Below, piece by piece: positions 1 to 4,178 of a DNA stretch of 6,466 bases; the stretch's first letter is position 1, and each line of letters begins with the position of its first letter. The translations under genes and the position numbers were made by a program. This DNA comes from Campylobacteraceae bacterium (lineage in GTDB: Bacteria > Campylobacterota > Campylobacteria > Campylobacterales > Sulfurovaceae), in NCBI GenBank assembly GCA_027030605.1, contig JALVEV010000308.1, forward strand, positions 1 to 6,466. The letters are read 5' to 3'. The notes under the pieces were generated by a model. It had not been told where the DNA came from and ran no database searches. It was given only the letters and a program-made list of their open reading frames with translations.

Positions 1-3000
1 ATTCAGAACTGTCAACTACTTCTTGATTGTAAGTGTAGAGGGTATCTCCTACTATATCAACTATTTTTGTTGCATCTAAGTAGATAATAGAGGCATAATT
101 CAGGCTCTCTTCTTCAATGGTATAAATCTCTAAATATGTACCATCGTAAACAAAAATTCTGTCATGGTCAAAGAAAGCTTTTTCTAAACAACTCGAAGAG
201 TAGATAGTGAAATTTTTAGTTATGCCTCTGTTGTTAATGTCATCTGATAATTGCGAAGTTCTTACGGTTATCTCATTGCTCTCTTCACATTTAGAAGTGT
301 CGAAATAGTAGGTTTTTCCATTTTGTATTTTTTGAAATGCTGGAAGTGTATACTCTTTTTTCTTTATATCATTTACATTAGTTATATCATATATCACTGT
401 ACTAGAGTTGATTTCATCACCTACTTCTAAATTACTACTTGGTGTGTCAATCAATAGGTAGGGGTCATCTAAAATCACCCTTGCACCATGACCACTGTTA
501 ATGCTGTTAAGGAGTTTTGGCTCTTTTAAGTTGCTAATATCGACAATAAAAGTTTTGTCATTAAAATTTGAAATATAAAGACGACCTTGTAATATATTTA
601 CTTTTACTGAAGCACGGTAGGAGTTGTTCTTTTGTAGTAACTGATTTAAAACATCATCAATAAAGTCATCACTAGGGTCACTCTCATTAAGTATAATGTT
701 ATTAGGAAGTTCTAAAAACAACTCTGAGACCTCTCTTTTGTTTGCTGTGTCATAAATATAGACTCTTCCTGTTTTTGACTCAAAATAGTAAGCAAATCTA
801 TTGATTTGTTCAAATGCATCAGCATCTTCAAATGTTTTTAGTACTCGTGTTTGAAATAGGTCATCAATATAGGTTATATTACCATCTTCCATTTTCTTTA
901 CAATGTTTTCATATTTCTCTTTATCTAAAAGAGTGCGATATAGTGCATTAGAGTCCTCATTTGGATTGTAGACTAATATATCTTTAGCATCTATGACTAA
1001 GTCATTGTTTAAATCTTTAGAGAGAAGTAGTTTGCTGTACTCATTCATTTTATTTTCAAGTTTACCATAATAGTTTACGCTATTGGTACTTTTAATGTAT
1101 TTGGCAACATAACAATAGAGCATTTCACTAAGTGCTGAGATTCGAATGGTCTTGTTGTTTTGTTTAATCCATGAACCTTTTACGATAGCTCGAAAGAGAA
1201 CTCTCTTTTCTGCTTCATAACTTAAGGGATTAGTGCTAAGTTGATAAATATAAAAGCTATCATTCTTTAATAAGTTTGTATTAAGTGGAAAAGTATAGCT
1301 TACATTAAGTTTACTGACTGAAATAGGTTCAATTTGAGTATCTGTATGTAACTCTAGAAGAGTAATAGTTGTCTCAGGTGGTTGTATGCCTACATGAAGC
1401 TTACCAAATAGCTCCTCTTCTCTTATATAAATAAGAACAGGAGCAGAACTTGTACCAAACTTATTGGTCGCTGTTGCTGTTAATGTAAAAAATTTAGTAG
1501 CATCTATTTTACTCATTAATTGAATAGTGCCATCACTGTTGAGTTGAAAATTTTGAGAACCATTCCCCTCTAAGGTTAAACTACTAATAGGGCTATCTTT
1601 GGCATCAATGTTGAGTCTACCAATAGTTGTACCAGCTGGAGTGTTTCGTGAAATCTCTTTTGTAAAGGGTAAGATAACTGGTTTAGAATCAAGTATATCT
1701 TTAAGGACTATATGAAACTCTTTACTACTTGCATTGTGTGCTTTGTCTTCTACTGTTAGTACTATGTCATAGATATTGTCAGCATTATAGTCTCTAGGTA
1801 TTTCAAAATCAGCAGGTAGTTCAAAGGCTATCTCTCCTACGTTGGAGACTTTAAAAAAGGGAGCATCTTGACCTGATAGTGTATAGTCTAAACCTTTGTC
1901 TTTGTTGCTATCTTCTATTTTGAAATTTGTCACAATACTACTGTTTTCTTGAACATCAATAATAGAAGGGGTCATAATATTTGGTGCCTTAGTATCTTTA
2001 ACAATAGTATAAGGGGTAGGTTCACTCTCAATTCCATTTGGGTATCTTAAGGTAATGGTATGTGATTCACTTCTATCTGCTCCGTTGATGTATCTAGTTA
2101 ATGTAATACTACCTGTAGAGGGCATAGTTTGTCCAGTTGATATATTGTCAATATAGATTTGGGTATCGGCTCTTCCACTAATCTCAATGTTGTATCTATT
2201 GCTATTGGTATAGAGAATACTTTTTTTAAGTAGAGGTCTATCTATAAAAGATAAATCTTCACTACTTCCACTCTCGACATTAATGTTTAAGTTAGCAATA
2301 TTACTCTTTCCAATAGGGTTTGTTGCTTGTATTTGAAAGGTATAGTTACGTTTTAATTTGTAGTCTAGTGCTTTAGCAAGTTTAACAGCACCATCATTTT
2401 CTATAATAAAAAACTCTTTTCCTTCACCTTTGAGTATCTCTATTTTTGAGATATTTTGAGAGTTTGTCATATTTAAGAGAGCAATAGTTGTTCCAACTGC
2501 TGTTGTATCTTTGAGGTTTACCTCTATATCTTCTATGCTTACTATGCCTGAATGTTCTCTAAGGTGTTTGTTAACATTATCTAAGCTTAAAGGTTTTTTC
2601 CCTACCTTTTTTATGAGGCTTCTAATATCCTCTAAAGTTAAATTTTTGAGTGAGGTTATCTCTATTTTATCTTTAATCTTTTGCTCAATATCAATGGTGT
2701 GATTTATCTCTCCATCATTGTCCAATGACTGTAGAAGTAGAGAGAGTTTTATAACGCGTTCATCATCAAAGTTGTCTCGTGATACCCCTACTAAATCTTG
2801 AGGATAAATCTCTTGATTGTTTTGTATCTCATCTATTTGTCCTAACAGAAGTGAACCCAGTTTAAAAACTACAGGACTGTGTCGACAAAGAGCAACGCCC
2901 TCTCTATTTTCATATGAGTGTGTAGTAAATTTGCGTATACCACACTCATAGTCAACACCATTAATCGGTGCATCAATAAGATAGAGTCGTTTTAAGGGTA

Positions 3001-3079
3001 AGCTCTCTTTGGTAGTACTACCCCCACCACAAGCATAAAAGAACAGAAGAATAAAAATTAAAGGTATTGCTCTTTGCAT
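1..3079 (-). CDS. Large multidomain lipoprotein with cadherin/Ig-like domains and LVIVD-like propeller (partial, C-terminus beyond window)
   Basis: Open for 1026 codons from ATG at 3079-3077 to base 1 with no stop, so the C-terminus is missing. Residues 1-17 form a short signal peptide ending F-Y-A-C17, followed by GGGS: a lipoprotein signal whose lipobox has an unusual Phe at -3. Residues about 32-185 match the N-terminal module of the divergent lipoprotein at 4179 (YLIDAPINGV, Cys46/Cys65, FKLGSLLLG, YPQDLVGV, LLLQSLDNDGEI). Beta-sandwich domains follow: cadherin-like about 180-267 (GAVKLAKALDY, QATNPIGKS), Ig-like about 278-365, cadherin-like about 367-462 (DYNADNIYDI) and another about 465-557 (AGTTIGRLN, TATATNKFGTSSA). 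Residues 558-770 look mostly helical, with a dockerin-like loop at 689-700 (D-L-N-N-D-L-V-I-D-A-K-D). From about 770, LVIVD-like blades appear (GRLYIS...FIVDISNLKEP, VIYDITNVND, RIFVYDGTYLEIY). Probable role is adhesion or ligand binding at the envelope; no catalytic motif was seen. It is the second gene of a probable operon, 10 bp after the regulator. The module homology is certain; domain names are by eye. Confidence 0.93.
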   Translation of the reverse strand, partial: MQRAIPLIFILLFFYACGGGSTTKESLPLKRLYLIDAPINGVDYECGIRKFTTHSYENREGVALCRHSPVVFKLGSLLLGQIDEIQNNQEIYPQDLVGVSRDNFDDERVIKLSLLLQSLDNDGEINHTIDIEQKIKDKIEITSLKNLTLEDIRSLIKKVGKKPLSLDNVNKHLREHSGIVSIEDIEVNLKDTTAVGTTIALLNMTNSQNISKIEILKGEGKEFFIIENDGAVKLAKALDYKLKRNYTFQIQATNPIGKSNIANLNINVESGSSEDLSFIDRPLLKKSILYTNSNRYNIEISGRADTQIYIDNISTGQTMPSTGSITLTRYINGADRSESHTITLRYPNGIESEPTPYTIVKDTKAPNIMTPSIIDVQENSSIVTNFKIEDSNKDKGLDYTLSGQDAPFFKVSNVGEIAFELPADFEIPRDYNADNIYDIVLTVEDKAHNASSKEFHIVLKDILDSKPVILPFTKEISRNTPAGTTIGRLNIDAKDSPISSLTLEGNGSQNFQLNSDGTIQLMSKIDATKFFTLTATATNKFGTSSAPVLIYIREEELFGKLHVGIQPPETTITLLELHTDTQIEPISVSKLNVSYTFPLNTNLLKNDSFYIYQLSTNPLSYEAEKRVLFRAIVKGSWIKQNNKTIRISALSEMLYCYVAKYIKSTNSVNYYGKLENKMNEYSKLLLSKDLNNDLVIDAKDILVYNPNEDSNALYRTLLDKEKYENIVKKMEDGNITYIDDLFQTRVLKTFEDADAFEQINRFAYYFESKTGRVYIYDTANKREVSELFLELPNNIILNESDPSDDFIDDVLNQLLQKNNSYRASVKVNILQGRLYISNFNDKTFIVDISNLKEPKLLNSINSGHGARVILDDPYLLIDTPSSNLEVGDEINSSTVIYDITNVNDIKKKEYTLPAFQKIQNGKTYYFDTSKCEESNEITVRTSQLSDDINNRGITKNFTIYSSSCLEKAFFDHDRIFVYDGTYLEIYTIEEESLNYASIIYLDATKIVDIVGDTLYTYNQEVVDSSE

Positions 3080-3082
3080 TGG

Positions 3083-3089
3083 CTCTTCT
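3083..3089 (-). promoter_or_regulatory. Ribosome binding site of the minus-strand lipoprotein, abutting the upstream stop codon
   Basis: On the minus strand the stop TAA of the upstream gene (3092-3090) is followed at once by AGAAGAG, then CCA and the ATG at 3079. The purine run is a weak Shine-Dalgarno sequence. Its contact with the upstream stop suggests translational coupling within one transcript. An in-frame TTG lies about 30 bases upstream inside the preceding gene, but using it would put charged residues before the signal peptide, so the ATG is preferred. Confidence 0.6.
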
Positions 3090-3983
3090 TTATTGTGGAA
3101 CAATAGCTCGTTCAATAAGCCGTTTATTGAACTCTAGGTCTAGTTTGAGCTGTTTGCTCTCTATGCTTCCAAGTATCTCTTTTGCCTCTTCTAAGTCATA
3201 TCGTTGACGAGAGAAGAATCCAAAGTTTACCATTTCGTTTAAGGTATGGTTTTGGTTACTCACAACAACAAAACGAAATATTCCAGAAGGTACTTGACGG
3301 TTAGAAAAACGAATAATGGTTAAGTCGTCATGGTCATAAGACTCTTTTATAATAAGACTTTCATTTTTCCCAGTTTTTAGGTAACCTGCATTTCCCCAGT
3401 AGTCTACAACAGAGTAGTCATCGTAAATAGTGGTTTCCACCTCCCAAATGCCATGTTCTGCCGAAGCAGGGTTTGAAGGGTAGACATAGCCATACCAGAC
3501 ACCTTTTAGTTTGTTAAAGAGCTTTTGGTTTGTTGGAAAAACTTGATTGGAAAATTTGTTTAGATTGTTTAGAGAGGTAGACTCTTTTAAACAATTTTCT
3601 TTGTGCTTTTTTATAAAGTTGTCTAACTCTCCTTTTTCCTGAAAAGTTTTCTCAAATATTCCTTTTGGAAGGAGTTCAGTCTCTTCGAGTTTTTTTAGAA
3701 TTTTTTTTTGAAGCTCTTTTTGTCTCTCTTTCTCTTTTTGCTCTTCTTGGTACTCTTTAATGAGTAAATCAATCTTTTTGGTAGATGTTACTTCACTAGA
3801 AAAAACTTTTTGAGGAATATTAAAGTGTTTTTCTAAGCCTTCAATGTGTAAAGTAGCAATGTTTGTCTGTCCTTTTCGCATGTTACTTATCATGGTATTA
3901 CTTCTAAAACCAAAAGCACGGGTCACATCTGTAGCAGTCATGTAGTGTTCTAGTAAATAGTTTAATTTTTCTTCTTTGGTCAT
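3090..3983 (-). CDS. Helix-turn-helix protein with coiled coil and unrecognised C-terminal beta domain (putative regulator)
   Basis: Complete 297-aa gene; ATG at 3983-3981 with a strong Shine-Dalgarno (AAAGGGG, 7-nt spacing), TAA at 3092-3090. Residues 5-61 read as a Cro/XRE-like helix-turn-helix: helix about 5-14, TATDVTRAFG as helix 2, SNTMISNMRKGQ as recognition helix, then a fourth helix to NIPQKVF. Residues about 69-103 are a highly charged Lys/Glu/Gln coiled coil, likely for oligomerisation. From about 156 begins a compact domain rich in aromatic residues: LKGVWYGYVYPS at 159-170, then GIWEVETTIYDDYSVVDYWG and further beta-like strands (IIRFS, IFRFVVVS, NFGFFSRQRY), closed by a helix to about 291. 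I recognise no family for it; a calycin-like barrel or another ligand-sensing fold is a guess. There is no signal peptide or membrane segment, so it is cytoplasmic. It is the first gene of a probable two-gene operon with the lipoprotein and diverges from the second lipoprotein, which fits a local regulator. A co-complex or defence role is not excluded. Confidence 0.9.
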   Translation of the reverse strand: MTKEEKLNYLLEHYMTATDVTRAFGFRSNTMISNMRKGQTNIATLHIEGLEKHFNIPQKVFSSEVTSTKKIDLLIKEYQEEQKEKERQKELQKKILKKLEETELLPKGIFEKTFQEKGELDNFIKKHKENCLKESTSLNNLNKFSNQVFPTNQKLFNKLKGVWYGYVYPSNPASAEHGIWEVETTIYDDYSVVDYWGNAGYLKTGKNESLIIKESYDHDDLTIIRFSNRQVPSGIFRFVVVSNQNHTLNEMVNFGFFSRQRYDLEEAKEILGSIESKQLKLDLEFNKRLIERAIVPQ

Positions 3984-3990
3984 AGTTAAT

Positions 3991-3997
3991 CCCCTTT
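3991..3997 (-). promoter_or_regulatory. Strong ribosome binding site of the helix-turn-helix gene
   Basis: The minus strand reads AAAGGGG followed by ATTAACT and then ATG at 3983. This near-ideal Shine-Dalgarno at 7-nt spacing fixes the start codon and is stronger than the one for the following lipoprotein gene. Confidence 0.8.
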
Positions 3998-4012
3998 GAC
4001 GATACTTATACT

Positions 4013-4018
4013 ATTATA
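4013..4018 (-). promoter_or_regulatory. Candidate -10 box for the regulator-lipoprotein operon
   Basis: The minus strand carries a perfect TATAAT at 4018-4013. It would start transcription near 4006 and give a leader of roughly 22 nt that includes the Shine-Dalgarno. No recognisable -35 lies 16-18 bp upstream, only A/T-rich sequence, as is usual for vegetative promoters in Campylobacterota. Confidence 0.55.
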
Positions 4019-4063
4019 TTGTGTTTATATTTAAAATAATTTAAAATTGTTACTTTAAAATAT

Positions 4064-4107
4064 TTTACACTAACTTTACACTAACAGGTCATTAGCGTTT
4101 CACTAAT
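4064..4107. repeat. Phased 11-bp direct-repeat array, candidate operator
   Basis: TTTACACTAAC is present twice in perfect tandem (4064-4074 and 4075-4085). The next two 11-bp units in the same phase, AGGTCATTAGC (4086-4096) and GTTTCACTAAT (4097-4107), keep a degenerate CACTAAC core at their right end (CATTAGC, CACTAAT; 5/7 and 6/7 matches). Units one helical turn apart place the same bases on one face of the helix, as expected for side-by-side binding of a protein. The array lies between the divergent -10 boxes, so one bound protein could control both transcripts. The most likely ligand is the helix-turn-helix protein encoded alongside; that is inference. Direct rather than inverted symmetry is not typical of simple Cro-type homodimers. 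Confidence 0.6.
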
Positions 4108-4111
4108 ATTT

Positions 4112-4117
4112 TATAAT
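4112..4117 (+). promoter_or_regulatory. Candidate upstream -10 box for the plus-strand lipoprotein
   Basis: A perfect TATAAT lies just right of the 11-bp repeat array. If used, transcription would start near 4124, the array would overlap the -35 zone (repression possible), and the leader would be about 55 nt. There is no distinct -35 hexamer. It competes with the box at 4139. Confidence 0.4.
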
Positions 4118-4138
4118 ATTTTTAATTTAAAATGTTAA

Positions 4139-4144
4139 TATAAT
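4139..4144 (+). promoter_or_regulatory. Candidate downstream -10 box for the plus-strand lipoprotein
   Basis: A second perfect TATAAT, giving a start near 4151 and a leader of about 28 nt that matches the length predicted for the divergent transcript. With this box the 11-bp array would be centred at roughly -65, a position more suited to activation. Confidence 0.5.
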
Positions 4145-4167
4145 AGAATAAAACTTTTAATGTTAAA

Positions 4168-4172
4168 AAGGA
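4168..4172 (+). promoter_or_regulatory. Ribosome binding site of the plus-strand lipoprotein
   Basis: AAGGA, 6 nt upstream of the ATG at 4179, following an A-run. It supports this start, which also places a canonical signal peptide at the N-terminus. Confidence 0.75.
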
Positions 4173-4178
4173 TAAGTT

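Larger units (their letters stand above)
4029..4133. repeat. Four copies of the octamer TTTAAAAT around the phased repeat array
   Basis: TTTAAAAT occurs at 4030-4037, 4040-4047, 4054-4061 and 4126-4133 on the plus strand; the first, second and fourth copies are preceded by A (ATTTAAAAT). Three copies sit on the regulator-operon side of the 11-bp array and one on the lipoprotein side. In such A/T-rich DNA some recurrence is expected, so these may be only curved or UP-element-like tracts, but they could be binding half-sites. Confidence 0.4.
3984..4178. promoter_or_regulatory. Divergent control region between the regulator operon and the plus-strand lipoprotein
   Basis: This 195-bp stretch is extremely A/T-rich apart from a short patch with some GC at about 4064-4101. 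It contains no credible open reading frame. It holds the starts of both transcripts, a phased 11-bp repeat array in its middle and A/T octamer repeats on both sides of that array; these are listed separately. Confidence 0.8.

Noticed and set aside
2511..2702. Plus-strand open frame of 63 codons
   Set aside because: It is antisense to the uninterrupted minus-strand lipoprotein frame, has no Shine-Dalgarno or recognisable protein features, and looks like a shadow of the real gene.
3080..3089. Possible terminator or promoter between the regulator and the minus-strand lipoprotein
   Set aside because: The gap is only 10 bp and is filled by the ribosome site; there is no room for a hairpin and T-run, so the two genes are read as one operon.
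4064..4107. 11-bp array as a CRISPR or plasmid-type origin
   Set aside because: Units are far too short and lack spacers for CRISPR, and no replication-initiator gene or DnaA-box cluster is nearby. Its place between divergent start sites favours an operator.
4154..4170. Inverted repeat CTTTTAA-TG-TTAAAAAG overlapping the ribosome site of the plus-strand lipoprotein
   Set aside because: The stem would be nearly all A-U with an imperfect arm and a loop too small to form, so a translational hairpin is not convincing.
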